Assembly (NCBI GenBank): GCA_024699855.1
Contig: JAMPIQ010000003.1
Location: forward strand, 3,658,001 to 3,722,000
Length of the DNA stretch: 64,000 nucleotides
Source: Aphelenchoides besseyi
Taxonomy: Eukaryota > Nematoda > Chromadorea > Rhabditida > Aphelenchoididae
Direction of reading: 5' to 3'
In this document: piece by piece, positions 32,187-45,600 of the stretch
Numbering within the stretch: the stretch's first letter is position 1
How the letters are laid out: the number at the start of each line of letters is the position of its first letter
The notes under the pieces: model-generated
The model's database searches: none
Seen by the model: only the letters and a program-made list of their open reading frames with translations
Told to the model about the DNA's origin: nothing
Translations under genes and position numbers: made by a program

Positions 32187-34239
32187 GTAAGATTGTCTTC
32201 GTAGGAATAAGAAAATAACGTAACTCAAAGACCCGATTCGTTCAAACTACTTGCTCGTAGATACGCAATTGACAAGATGCCGCATTTCCCAAGTTGTTTC
32301 CTACCCGAGGAAACACACAAGCCATCTTATGACTTTGGGTTACGAGTGGTCGAGCAGACGTTTGTTTTGGCCTTATCAGCAATCTGTCATGCTTGTTGTT
32401 TTATTGTACATCTTACTAGACCTGTGGATATACCGTACAGAGCTCGAAGAACCCGCAACGGTTTGTTGTGTTTTACTAATCTCCCGCCGTAATCACTTTG
32501 TGTCCTTTATTGTTTCTTTGTTTTTGTTCGAATTCGCTTGCAGAAACAAAAGCAAAACAACAAACCTAGCGGTCAATGAACGTAACAAGATCAGAGATTT
32601 GAAAATACTCTCGTTACGAAACAAATCGTTTCCGGCTTCTTGCAATTTAACCAACCAGAGGATTATAATGAAATCATTCTGATTTTCGATTTGTTTTCGA
32701 GTTATGGCGAGATTATTAAGCGGGTTTCAACAGCGTGAATAATCGAGTTTATTCACACTTCTGAATGTAATTGCGACCAATTTGATACGAAATGGTGTCG
32801 TAGAGTTACAATTGGGTTTACGGATAGTATAGATGGTTATTTTGGATGACGGTACGAAAACTTTTCCGAGTGGGAATCAATATGGTCCGTACAATTCCTC
32901 GTTAATGAGATTGACTGGCAACCACTAATGACTTTAAATCTGGTTGTTTCGTTCTAATCGGTATATTTCAATTGGCCGAAATCATACGGTAACTATACGA
33001 GTTAGCGAAGACAATCTAATTTGCGAGGTATTTTTGACATCGCACTTTCAAACATAAAACAATGATCTTTAAGGTCTAGCATTCGCGAATTTTGTGAATC
33101 AAAAGTCAACTTATTTCTACTCAAAGTCCTATTTCATCACTTTAAACTCAAACACAATAGTGAATTAATTTCTTCGGATTACTTTCGTCCGGTAACACCT
33201 AAATGAGCACGAAGGTTTAACGAAATCTTGAGGATAGTTTTGTACTTTGATATTGCGAAGATGACTGTCAGAATGAAATGTGGAAAAGGACTTCCTTCGT
33301 AATGTCAAACCTGATGAATTAAACTACTTTTCGAATACGAAAACTATTACATCCGATGCCAATAAATCGAATTAAACTCGAGATTTTGTATTTCTTGTCA
33401 TTTAAATATTCTACAACTTTGAATGTGCAATACGACCAGTGATTGTTGAGTGCTATAAAGCACATTTTTCGATCTGTGAATCGCAAATTTGTATGTTGAA
33501 CAGTTACAGTCGTCATCCTTTTCGTGACATTCAACAAGTTTCGGAGAAGTTAATTGAGCAGTTCCTTTATATCGTTTGCATTATTCATTAGGTCGCCATT
33601 TCAACACACAAAGTTTAAAACTTAATGGACGAAAACATTTAAAGTTCGTTGAAAGAAGTGAACATTAAACTTGTAGGTAAATGGGATCTTGAATTGGAAA
33701 ACGAATTGAGAACTTACAGTCTTTACGTCAGTCAATTACCGGCCCTTTTTGGATTTCGATGTCAACAAAGAGGATCAGCAAAGAGATTGCCCTATTTGTC
33801 GGTTGATTATACGATCTACGTAGAACAAGCAACTAATGACGCGATAATTTCCCTTCAGATTCAGTATCCTAATCGCTCGTCCTTTCATTAGCTATTCAAC
33901 TGCCAATTGTTTTTGAAGGTTGAGACTCGCAGTCGAAAAGAGATTAACTCACTTGTCGCATTTATTAGTCTCGCAAATTAGCTAGCAATTGACGCACGAA
34001 GATAACGACTTCCTTGCTAGTAATCTCATCATTCACGCCAATTATTCCGCAAAAACATTAATTTTATTATCATGCATAGTAGACTTTATCGTAGCACGTG
34101 GACAGAAATCGAACTTCGAAGACCAACTTTTATAAGCTACCTGAATAATAACAGATACTTGAGATTGCAAACATGACAACAAGATTTGACTCAAAAGATC
34201 TGATCGTTAGAATAGTTCAAACATTGGATCATTCAGAAT
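32187..34239. other. Gene-poor interval, one ambiguous open region
   Basis: 32240-32682 is open in two plus-strand frames and may be a further exon of the preceding gene. A frame at 33649-33891 lacks an ATG start and partners. The rest is AT-rich, with no recognised element. Confidence 0.3.
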
Positions 34240-35657
34240 CTAAAACGATATTCTTGAACGAGTGTTCGAATTAAAATTCACCTTCAACATCTCCCAACCG
34301 CGTTTCTGTGTCTTAAGAGTGTAACTCGGATCATCGCCACGTGCGTTTATTCGAACCGTCCGTAGACCGTAAATCAACGAGGCAACCAGACGACCGCAAG
34401 CAGCCAACTGAAGGACGGAAGCATCGACTTCAAACGGTCGGATTTCTTTGTAAGCAGAAAGAACTTCACTTGCGATTTTGCGCCATTCAGTTGTCGCTTC
34501 TGAGTTGTTTGGAGCATCAAGAATCAAGTACAGAATAGCCGATGCAACATCCATCAAACGAATCGAATAGTGACAATCTCCGAAGTCCAACAGTCCGGTG
34601 ACCTAAAAATTCTTGTTGTTTGGTCTTTTTCTTCGTCTTGCACCTTAATTTCCTCTCCATGTTGTTCCAATAGGATGTTTGTCTCGTTGAAATCAGAATG
34701 CACCAGACCTGAAATCAAACAGTTCATTTGTACAATTTTACTACTTTATTTGCGGAAACCATTTTAAATAACGATAAGACGGAAATTAAAAGCTTACAAG
34801 TCAATTTATCAGCTGTTTTAACTCTTCTGCAAGAACTCCAATAAATAACCTGCATAGAAAATAAGTACAGGAAGTGCACTCTTGTACTTTCAACCCGATA
34901 GCCTTACCTTCTTCAAATCGACTTCGTTGTTCGAGAATTCGGGAACCAAAATCTTGGAACACACGTAAACACAGCTCTTGATTCTCGATTCCGATTTGAT
35001 TTAAATCGACTAGGGTGTGAAACTCGGATTGCAAGTAGGTCCATGACTCAACTGAAATCGGAACCGTGTTTTCTCTCATCCACGGATCTTCGTAATCGTC
35101 CGTCAATGCGTGAAAACGTGCCAATAAGTTGCCAACCACTTTGTAGGTGGCACTGGAATATCCGAATTGTTCCATCATGCTGCCGGGTAAAAACGTGAAA
35201 ACACGCAGCGGCAATGTCACTAAATCAAATGAAAAACGAGGATTTAAAGTTACTCACCATTTTCGGTCATTTTTGCCAAGACAAAGTTTGTATTCCGACG
35301 ACTCGGCACCGCTCTGGGCGCCGGAATGCCGTTGGCTGATAAGTGAGCCATCAACTTGATTTGAGAATCTGAAATCTCAACAAAAGATTTCAATGAATGT
35401 TGCTTCTCACCCATTAGTTCTGGATTACGGGCTTCGAATGGATTGCTGAATTTACAAACAAACTTCCTTCCGAACTTCTTTTCATAACTTGGATCATCAA
35501 ACTCCACATCGTTTAGAAGAAAATTCAAATCGTCGTATCCCGTTAGTTGTTCCGTTTTGGCATATTTGATGCCAAAATGCTCCTTCAACAGCAACTGGAG
35601 ACGATCATCGTCTATTAACGGCGCCTGCATGACAAAATCGGCCGACAGTTCGGCCAT
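34240..35657 (-). CDS. HYKK: Hydroxylysine kinase-like phosphotransferase
   Basis: Hydroxylysine kinase uses GTP to phosphorylate 5-hydroxylysine in lysine breakdown and belongs to the APH (aminoglycoside phosphotransferase) fold. Exons 35657-35258, 35219-34908, 34708-34644 and 34602-34240 join without frame breaks to 379 residues, close to the vertebrate length. Seen: a GYDDLNF region near residue 41, the catalytic loop HSDFNETN (residues about 240-247) with its Asp, and the metal-binding LLDFGD (residues about 263-268). The start is the only good ATG before the domain. It lies head to head with glycyl-tRNA synthetase, 379 bases away. Another APH-fold kinase is possible, but the order of motifs fits AGPHD1/HYKK. 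Confidence 0.75.
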
Positions 35658-36036
35658 CGCTTTTGCTCGACGTGGACAACGAGAAGTTTTCAGTGAACCG
35701 GCTCACAAAACTTTCTGGTTTGCAGTTCGATCTTCCCGTCTCCACCCGCTTGTTGGGCACAAGACCGCGTTTTTGCTCATTATCTGTAGTAGAATCGCTT
35801 TTTCGATCAAACGAAACGCACCTTAGAATCAAAAGAAGATTCGACTCAAAAGCTGGAAATCGATCGGAGATTTCCGTTGAACTGCTCGTTGCATCATTTT
35901 GCTATTTGGGATAAGAAGGTTTGTAGAATTCCGAATAGTATCGTGTGTGTTTCTCACATCAAGTTAACGAAGTTGCCGAGTTTTCAGCGTTCCATCTAAC
36001 GAAGCGGACAAAACAATCCGGTCAAGGACGTCGTCT
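35658..36036. promoter_or_regulatory. Bidirectional promoter between HYKK-like and glycyl-tRNA synthetase genes
   Basis: The two ATGs are 379 bases apart and face away from each other, so both promoters must share this interval unless upstream exons exist. No TATA box is obvious. Confidence 0.4.
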
Positions 36037-38653
36037 ATGCGTTTTGGTTTTTGGCGCTGTGGAATCCGACTGTTTGCACATTCCGCCAACGCTTCGCAGT
36101 TTTCGTGGCGTTTCAGTTCGCAGCTCGTCGTTGCATCGAACTTCTCGACTGTCTCCACAGTTAAAAGCGACAAATTTGGCAAAAAACGGCAACAAAAAAT
36201 TAGCGACTTTCTGAAATCGATGGCGAGTCCAGATGTTGAAAAGGTTGGTTCAGTTTGTTCGGTTGTTTGGATTTTCTTTTCAGAAACTTCAACCGCTTCG
36301 AGATGCGGTGAAAGAGAGCGGCGATTTGGTGCGACATCTGAAGACCTCCGGTGCAGCTAAAAATGAAGTCGATCGTGCGGTTCACGAGTTGAAAGCTCGA
36401 AAGAAACAGTTGGCTGACAAGGTGAGTGAAAACCACAAAATTTAGTTCAAATTCGCATTCAGGAGTTGGAATTGGCACCGAAGGAGATTTTCGTTGATCG
36501 AATCAAATTGGAAGACTTGTTGAAACGTCGCTTCTTTTACGATCAATCTTTTGCAATTTACGGCGGTGTTACCGGACTCTACGATTTCGGTCCCATGGGT
36601 TGTGCGTTGAAGACGAACATGATTCAATATTGGCGGAAGCATTTCATCCTCGAAGAATCGATGCTTGAAGTCGAATGCACATCGTTGACTCCCGAACAAG
36701 TTCTCAAGTGCGTTGTCGTTCTCAACTTCCTATTAAGAAGATTATTTAAGGGCGTCTGGCCATGTTGATCGCTTCATTGACTGGATGGTAAAGGACGTTA
36801 AAACGGGCGAATGTTTTCGGGCAGACCATTTGATTAAGAATGCTGCTGAAGAGCTGCTTAAGGTTTGTATTTGGTTAACATTATTTGACTTTATGTTTAA
36901 ATCCAGAACAAAAAAACACCTGCAGCAACGAAACAAGAGTTGGAAGATGTTTTGATTAAACTCGATGGCTTCTCCAACAAAGATATGCACGATACGATTG
37001 TCAAATACGGATTCAAATCTCCGATTACGAAAAACGATTTGACCGAACCGGTCAGTTTCAATTTGATGTTTCCAACTCAAATCGGTCCAATCGGCGAGAA
37101 TCGAGCTTATTTGCGTCCCGAAACTGCTCAGGGAATCTTCATCAACTTTAAACGTTTGTTGGAGTTCAATCAGGTAATCAACTAGGGTATTGAAGCTATT
37201 CATCTTTTGTTTTCAGGGTCGACTTCCCTTTGCTGCTGCTCAAATTGGTAGCGGATTCCGAAATGAAATCTCACCACGTCAAGGATTGATTCGTGTTCGT
37301 GAATTTACGATGTGTGAAAGTGAGTTCTTACTTTTTATAAGACCCTACATAGAGATTAAATTACTAATCTGCTTGCCTTTAGTTGAACATTTCCTTGATC
37401 CAAAAGACAAAAACTTTCCTGGATTTGCTCGTTACGCCGATTTGGAGTTGTCTCTCTACTCAGCTTGCGATCAAATGAGTGGAAAACCGTCTCGGTCGGT
37501 GAAGATCGGCGACGCAGTTCGAGAGAAAGTGATCGATAATGAGACGCTCGGCTATTACATGGCACGCACGTATCTGTTTCTTGTGGCAGTTGGTGTAGAT
37601 CCAAAACGTCTCCGTTTCCGTCAACATATGTCCAATGAGATGGCCCATTATGCACAGGATTGTTGGGATGCAGAGTGTTTAACGTCTTACGGTTGGATTG
37701 AGTGTGTCGGTAATGCAGATCGATCATGCTATGACTTGCAAGCTCACGCACGAGTAACCAACGAACGTTTAACGGCCGAAAAACCTTTGTCTCAACCGAT
37801 AAAAGAAAAGGTCGTCAAAGTGACTCCAAACAAAGCGGAAATTGGCAAGAAGTTCAAGGCCGATGCAAAGCTGGTTAGTTGAGAGTTACAAGCGACTTTT
37901 ATTTGTTTGTAGATTTGCGAAGCGTTGAATCGCATGAAAATTGAAGAAGCCGAAAAGGTTGAAAGCGAGTTGAAGACCAATGGGTAAGTTTTTTTTATCA
38001 GAACAAGTTTGCTTTGAAAAACAAATTTTAGACAATACACATTGAAGATTGATTCCAAAGAATTCCAACTGCCAGATTCGGTGATTTCTGTTGTTCGAAC
38101 TGAAGAAACACGGCACGTTGAAGAGATCACTCCGTCGGTTGTTGAACCCTCGTTCGGTATTGGTCGTATTATGTACGTGGTTTTGGAACACTCATTCCGT
38201 CAACGTGAAGGCGACGAACAACGAAATTATTTGGAATTGCCGCCGCTGGTTGCACCTGTTAAGTGTTCGGTTCTGCCGATCAGTGCCGCCAAAAACTTGG
38301 AGCCTCTTGTTCAATCTGTCCGTGAGCAGTTGACAAAATATGAACTGAGTTTCAAAGTCGACGATTCGGTCAGTTCGATTGGTCGTCGTTATGCTCGAAC
38401 CGATGAAATTGGAATTCCGTTTGGTGTAACAGTTGATTTCGAATCCGAACAAGAACCCCATACGGTTACTTTGCGTCATGCTCCGTCGATGGAACAAGTT
38501 CGAATGAAGGTTTGTACTTTTCATCTATCGAATAGTATTCAATGGTTTCAGATTGAGGAAGTTGGTCCCGTGGTTGCAAGTCTGGTCTCCGGTAAATCGA
38601 ATTGGACTAACGTTACCAATCAATTTCCACGTTTTACCGCCGCACAAAACTGA
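36037..38653 (+). CDS. GARS1: Glycyl-tRNA synthetase
   Basis: A class II synthetase that charges tRNA-Gly. Ten exons (36037-36243, 36284-36421, 36463-36707, 36751-36862, 36907-37173, 37217-37319, 37383-37873, 37913-37983, 38032-38509, 38552-38653) join in frame to about 736 residues. Residues 1-60 are Arg/Ser/Phe-rich like a mitochondrial presequence, and a second in-frame ATG (36220) opens the cytosolic form, as in human GARS. A WHEP domain follows ([19 protein letters not shown]). The catalytic core has [30 protein letters not shown] (motif 2 region), [17 protein letters not shown] and [11 protein letters not shown] (motif 3). The anticodon-binding domain contains [18 protein letters not shown]. 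All blocks match the family in order. Confidence 0.95.
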
Positions 38654-38863
38654 ATTGCTGAACGTGTTGTTCGCTTTCTTGTTTAAATTTGGTGTTAAAA
38701 GTTTGTTTGTTAACATAAATGGTTATTGGTTAGACCAAACGTTGCTATCGGCAGTGTAAGTTCGTTGCATAATTGGAATTAAAGATGCAAGAATGTAAAG
38801 AATTGTGACCGTCATCTGGCTCTAAAGCTAGAAACAAATCGGTCGTATTTGATTTTCGTTGAA

Positions 38864-39415
38864 ATGCCTGGTCTTCAATCTGTTCCTAATAAACCGAAAC
38901 AAGAAAAGAAAGTCAAGAACAAAGACGCTCAGCCTCCACAAGAGGAACCGGCGGTGAGTGATAACTTTTGTGGTCTAATGTTGGGTTTAGAAAAATGAAA
39001 ATCAGAAGAAACGATTTCGATTTTGGAATCGAAAACCAAAACCACCAAAAACGGCACGTCGCAACAAACTTCCAAGCGGTTTTGCGGAATGGGAACAAGT
39101 GGATCAAGAGACCTACAATTTGGTATGCTTCACGGCAATCAGCAAACTGATCGCATGAACTCTTAGACCTCTTTCTATTTGCGTTTATGGAAAGCTGAGC
39201 GTTGGCAGTGCTATCCAATACAATCTCGCATGGCTTTTTTTCGCTACATTCCGGTGTGAACATCAACTTGAGTGGCAAGTGATTGTTGTCCATTTTAGAA
39301 GGCGTGGTTCGGAAAGGCTCGTTCTTTGCATCGTGCAGAGTTGGAAGAGTGGCGAAAAGCGGCGAGTTTATTCGAGAATTTGGATCCGAAAGCTTCTTTT
39401 GATCTCGACTATTAG
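38864..39415 (+). CDS. Small basic protein, unrecognised
   Basis: Four exons (38864-38953, 38991-39122, 39167-39253, 39299-39415) join to 141 residues. The first half is Lys/Pro-rich and basic (KKVKNKDAQPPQEEPA, then KKRFRFWNRKPKPPKTARR). The second half is helical with aromatic residues (FYLRLWKAERWQCY, then ELEEWRKAASLFENL). There is no signal peptide or membrane segment. It starts 211 bases after the synthetase stop and ends 239 bases before the next ATG, all on one strand, which would suit a nematode operon. Function unknown; nucleolar or ribosomal association is only a guess from composition. Confidence 0.6.
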
Positions 39416-39653
39416 TTGTTGATGATTAGTGTGTTTGTCTATGAATGTTGATGTATAGTGCTTTAAGTAGCTTCTTGATTGAAAGCATTTGATTGTTATA
39501 ACAACCGTTTATTCAGTTGAAAATAAAAGATCTTATAACTTGCCCTTCAACTTTCAATCGATTCGCAGCACTTTGCTGCGCGCTCAAATTCTGTTCGAAC
39601 AAACTTGCGCTGTTGAAATCGGTTAAGTGATCTCAATTTCGACTCCAAGTCAA

Positions 39654-42600
39654 ATGGACGCGATTTTGCGTCCCTCGAACAAAATGAACGTCACCGTTTC
39701 CACGGTCCAATCTTCTACTCTACAAGAAAAGGAACAATGCAAGATTAGATCAAGATTTATGGGTATTATTTCGCTCTTAAAATTGGACGATGTCACAAGG
39801 TAAGTTGAGGTCTTAAAACCGTTGAATATGAAGATTTCAGTCGAAATTTTTTTCATGTTATCACTTCATCTCACCATAACATTCCAAAAATAAGTGGATC
39901 TAATTTGAAGAGTATCGACGTGTATCTTCGCGAGTTGTTCGCATCGTACAGAGATTGGCGAACTTTTATTTTTTATTTGGGAACCTACGTTTTGTATGTT
40001 TATCTTTTGCTTTTTGATCAATTTTCATTTGCAGAGAAATCGGCGACTTGGAAGCGTTGCGAGTTATCTCCGGATGGTCTTTGGTGGCTTTGGGTTTTCT
40101 GCTGAAAAATCAACTTGAACTCGATTATTTCAATCTGACCGACGAACAGAACCTGCAAGTGTACGAAGTCATTCACAAGATTCTCTACTACACAAGTGGT
40201 CAACATGGAACGCGGAATTGTCGATGGTTTCTGGGCGTTTTTGGAGACGAATTCTTTGGACGAATCATCGGTTTCATTAATCTTCAGGTAAGACAGGAAC
40301 ATTGTTAAACTTCACTATGATTCTTAAGGCTACAGTAAATATCTCATTAGTTATGACGTACTTCAAAGCAATCGCTGTTTCTATGGAACACAATCTCATT
40401 GTTCCAATGAACGATAAGCCGGACGCAGAGTTCGGTGGAAAAATCAGCGTAGATCCCGAGACAGCTCTTAAAAAGTACGAACCTAAAAGTTAATAGGTAC
40501 TAATAGAGCAATTCAGTTTTCTCGACGACAACATGCTATACATTCTACCACGACTCATCTGCAATCGAGATGTTGGTAGACTTATTACTCCGTTGGTTGA
40601 CGAATTCATAAGTCAATCCAACTTGTCCAAAGAGGATTTTCTTGTGAGATACTTTCCATACATCCTCGATTATCATCTTCGAGTTGTACGCGACGATCAT
40701 CTGTTCAACATTTCGCTTTTGTTCATATCGAACAACCGGCCTGTAAGTCGTTAGTTGGCACAGAAATTCTGTTCATTTGAAAATTCCAGAAATTCTTTTA
40801 TAAACGCTGTGGAGTATCCACGATTGTTGTTCCAATTTTCAACATGGCTAACAATCCAAGCGGATCGGTTGAAATCATTAAAGCGATGGCCGAGTCGCTT
40901 GAAGAGAATCCGAAAGAGTATCTGAAGAAACGGATTCTTGGAATTCTGTATCAGATTCCACAATCTGTTATCAGTCATAAGTATTTCGTGAATAGAAAGA
41001 CAGAGATAGCCGCCAGTCTGAACTATTTCTTCACCGATTTCGATCTCAATCTGCTAAACACCGTAAAATGTCTTTTAAATAAACCCACTTATTATTCGTT
41101 TTTAGTTTGCAGCCAAGATATTTCAAATGCTGTGGTCAATGAACTCGGAAGAGGAGTCGTTTAGCAACTGTTGGCTAACATTGTTCAAGAAATTGGACGC
41201 TTCAACGCTTGTGAAACAAGGATACAAGATTCTTTTCTACATTTCCCAATTGAATTCATTCGAACAGATATTACCGTCCTTTCTTCAATCACTACAGAAA
41301 ACGTCATCGCCCGTCGTTGGGGTCGAACAATTGATAGCGTTGAGCAAATATTGTTACGACAAACAAGTGGATAATTCGGTTATTAAAATGGTGACAACTG
41401 ATGGTAATTCTTCAATTAAACTCCTGTCTAACTGTCGATTTTAGTGATCAATAGTGCACTTTTTGAATCGCCACATTTGTGTTACGATCTCTTGACAGCG
41501 ACATTGAAAACACCGAAAGTTAATTGGTCGTTACAAAAGCGATTGAAGTTGGTTGGTTTGTCTTCTGATGTTTGTTGAGCTTCTTGGTTTTTTAGTTCGA
41601 CACGTTTCTTCCCTTAACCAGTCATCTGAAAGGCGTAGAAGAGCTGGCAATGTTGGGCAACTACTTGGGTCAAATCGGAGCTATCAGTCCCGCACTGGTT
41701 TCCAACGAGTCGATTTTGCCGCAAATTTCTGCATCGAAAGATCCCGACCTGACAATCACATTGATTCTCGAAACTGGAGAGGTTGGTGTTTATTTTCACG
41801 AGGAAGTCTTAATGTTTTTTTATTAGTTTTTGAACGTTTTTGTCAAGAAACTTCTGCGTTGGTTCAACGACAACGATAGTCAATCGCTTTCCAATATGAT
41901 CGGATTCTGTTTGCAATGCGTTTGCAAGGAATACGAAAAGTTAACGGAAAGGCTGAGAAATACCCTCGACTTTGGAATTCGAAAAGAATTGGCACTGTTC
42001 CTGAATTCTGGCTATCGAGTGAAAGCAAATGACGAAGACATCTCTACGTAGACTGTCGAACTGTGTGCGTTTATTTTGTTGTATTTTAGGCCATTAATCA
42101 CGTCTGTCAACAGTCATAACGCGTGGGTTACTGCATGGTATCGACAACTAACTCCATTCGTAAGAATTTATGTTGCAAACACACGATCAATTTGCTTTCA
42201 GATCACTTCGAAACCGTTCAATTTTCTCCATTGTTTGAGTTTGTCGTACATCAACAAACACCCGGCCATATACGCTGACTTTCTACCCTACGTACTTCTT
42301 TGCTGTTTAGTGGAGTTGAAAAATGAAGAACAGAGGAAGTCGTTGATTTACAATGAGATCTTGGCTGTTTTCTCTAATCTCCACCTTCGACCGGACGTCA
42401 AGGATTCCTGTCGTTTCATTTTCGCGTTTTTGTCAAACGTCGATTTGGCTTTGGTACCATTGTGTGAAAAACGGAGTCATAGGAATTACGATTTGGCGGT
42501 ACATTACATTCGATCCGCAATCTACTGTATATTCTTTTAGAACAAATTTCACAAACCGTTTGTAGAAATGAAGAATTATATCCTGAGTGCATCTCCTGAA

Positions 42601-45600
42601 GCCGGTGGTCTTCCGTACAGTGCCGAAGCCGCGGTTGCATGTTCCAATTATTATTCAGCGTTATACTTACTCGAATTGTACGCAGCAGAACGAGACAAAA
42701 ACAGCGGAACAGTGATTTTCAACCACAAACTATTCTCTCTACTTCAGGTACTTGTGAGATAACCTGTGAAAGTGGTATTTGAGGTTACAGAAAGTTTTCT
42801 ACAATCTTCACGATGCAGACAACACTCAAGGTGCCTATTTGCATATTGCAAACAATTCTATTGCGACAACTGAAGAGACACTGATGCATTTCGACATTTC
42901 TGGCGATGTAACAGAAAACCTGTCGACTTTGAGTAATAGACAAAACAACTGGGTAAACTTGGTACAAGATTCGATAAACACATTCATTGCTTGCAGGACA
43001 CAATGTGTCATTATCTTCTTAAATTAAATCAGCCAGAAGTTGCACTCTCGTACGTTGAGCACAATATTGGAAACGTGAATCGGATCGAACTGCGAAAAAC
43101 CGATCCACAGGCTTATTCGATTTTGGCGGCATCTGCAATCGAGCTCGGACGTTGGGATTTGATTGAGGAAGCAGATACCGAAGAGAAAGTGCGAAAGTTG
43201 GCTGATTGGCAGCCGTACGACACACAGTCGAATACGATCGGTATCGATAGGTTGTCGTTTGAAGCGCATTTGGGTTCGATTCTCGCCAATTGTCGGCGTG
43301 CTGATTTTGTTCGAGCTCGTGAATACTTCGATTTGGCCGAAGTTTGTGCGACACGTTCGCTTTACAAAACCAATTCTGAAGGTGGTCGACCGTATACAAT
43401 TGGCTTCCAATACATGCAGCAACTTCATACGCTTTCGGATTTGCAAATGGCTTGGCCTCAATTAGCTCTTCGAAGCAATGATCAACCACATGTGAATGCA
43501 AACGTTGAAAGTCTGATGAAGAAGTGGAAGGTGAGATTGGTTTTATAGATGTTACTATGTTTTCAGGAACATGATTCATACATAACAAACACACGAAGTG
43601 ATATGGAACCTATCCTTGATGCTCGACGAAATATTCTACGCTCGTTACATTCTCCAGAAGATGAGGTGAAATCGGGCCTAACCGAATTGTTAGTTCACAG
43701 TTGTCAATTGGCACGTAACGACAATCTTCCCGATTTGGTTTTACCATTTTTGACCGAAGCGCTGAAAAACGGAGTAAGTAACATCGACATCGAAGAACAA
43801 CGTGCATTCTATTATGCTGAGTCAAAGGTTAGTAGTTTGATTTTGTAGCCCAACGACTCAAACTTTCAGGACGAAAATAAACGACTGTTGGCGATTCCGA
43901 TTATGTCGAACGCTCTCGCTCGTTTCTTTCCAAAATGTACGGAAGCATTGCAAGTGTACAAAGAACGAAGTTCACTCCGAGGCCAACAAAGACGATGTGC
44001 TCCAACGTTCACTGAGCTTACGGATGAGGAAGATTGTTCACGATTTTTGGAGGTTCAATGAAAACAATTGTAAGCAAAATAAGTTTCTTTTTCAGGCAGC
44101 CATTGAATTCATTGAAATCGGACGAATGCAACGTAAATCGTGTGTGAAAGAAATCATGAAAATGTACGATGGATTGGAGCAATTACGTGCATCGTCAGAA
44201 CGTTTCTTTTATCGATACGCAAACTTCATTGATTCCTCATTCAAGAATGTAAGGCAATTATCTCTTCTACAGAATTGATTGCCGTTTAGCATACGGAACA
44301 ATCAGTTCGACTCTTAATACGATTAGCTACCGAATGCTTGAAGTTGGGAAACACCTATGTAACTGAAATGATGCCTCGAATGATTACCGTATGGTTGGAC
44401 ACTTTGCCGAAACCTGTAAATGGCAGTACCAATTACACGGTACCAGAAATTCAGCACATCGATGCATCCGAGGTTAATTGTCAGAAGGTTGAACTGTTTT
44501 AATACAGTCATTTAGCTCATTCTCAACGCTTTTCGTGATATTCCACGGCACATCTTTTACAAAGCGTTCCCTTTGTTCGTTGCCCGTTTGGCAAAATTCA
44601 GCACGAACGATCAGAAACCCGTGTACAATGCCATGAAAGTAAGTTGAAGTAAATTCGTTTTCAACTATCAAAACATCATAGAAAATCATGGCTTCTTTGA
44701 TTGTGGAATTTCCGCATCAAACGATCTTACTTTCCATCTCCGAGTATCGATCAGCCGCCCAAGATAGTGAGTTGACTTATGAAAAACGTATTTGTATATT
44801 ATGAATTTAGATAATTACCGGGCAAAAGCAATGGGCGATGTATACAAGGCAGCAATTGTACAAGATAAATCTCTCGATAAGGTTATTCGTGCTTACGAGT
44901 TCATTACCGGCTATCTTATGCAGTATGTACACGGATATTCAACAACTGACAATAAGAGATTGCAGATTAGCTAACGACCAGTCCACAGCAACTCAAATTG
45001 ATATGCACAATTATTACGGCGAGTTCTTTCGTTTTTTCGATGCTAAATGTGATGCTGGAAACGGTCCACGACCATCAAAACGATCTCGCAAAGTAGCAAA
45101 CAATCCGCCACCTTCTCAACCAATACCGTTGCCTTTTGCTTATTTGGATCAGCCATTCAAGAAGCTGCCTAATGATGTCATTACTATTGCCAACTTGGAA
45201 CGATTCGCAAGGGTAAGCACATCAAATTAAGCACCGATATTAACAGTGAATTTCAGGTTATGCCAACATTAGCGAAACCGAAACGTTTGGAAACTCGTGG
45301 AAGCGATGGCAAGATCTACAGTATTTTGTGCAAACCTGATGACGATTTGCGTAAAGATGCTTGTTTCATGAGTATCGCAAAGGTATTTCATTTGTTAATG
45401 AGCTTATGATATCGCTGGTTTAGATGATGAATGCACGGCTTCCAATCAACAAACACACTCGAAATGACGGCCTTCAAATTCAAACATTTGGAGTAATTCC
45501 GTTGGAGGAGAAAGGTGGAATAATCGAATGGGTTCCGGGTCTAATGACCATTGGCGAATGTTTGAGATGTGGAGTAACCGATTCGGGAAAATTGGACACG

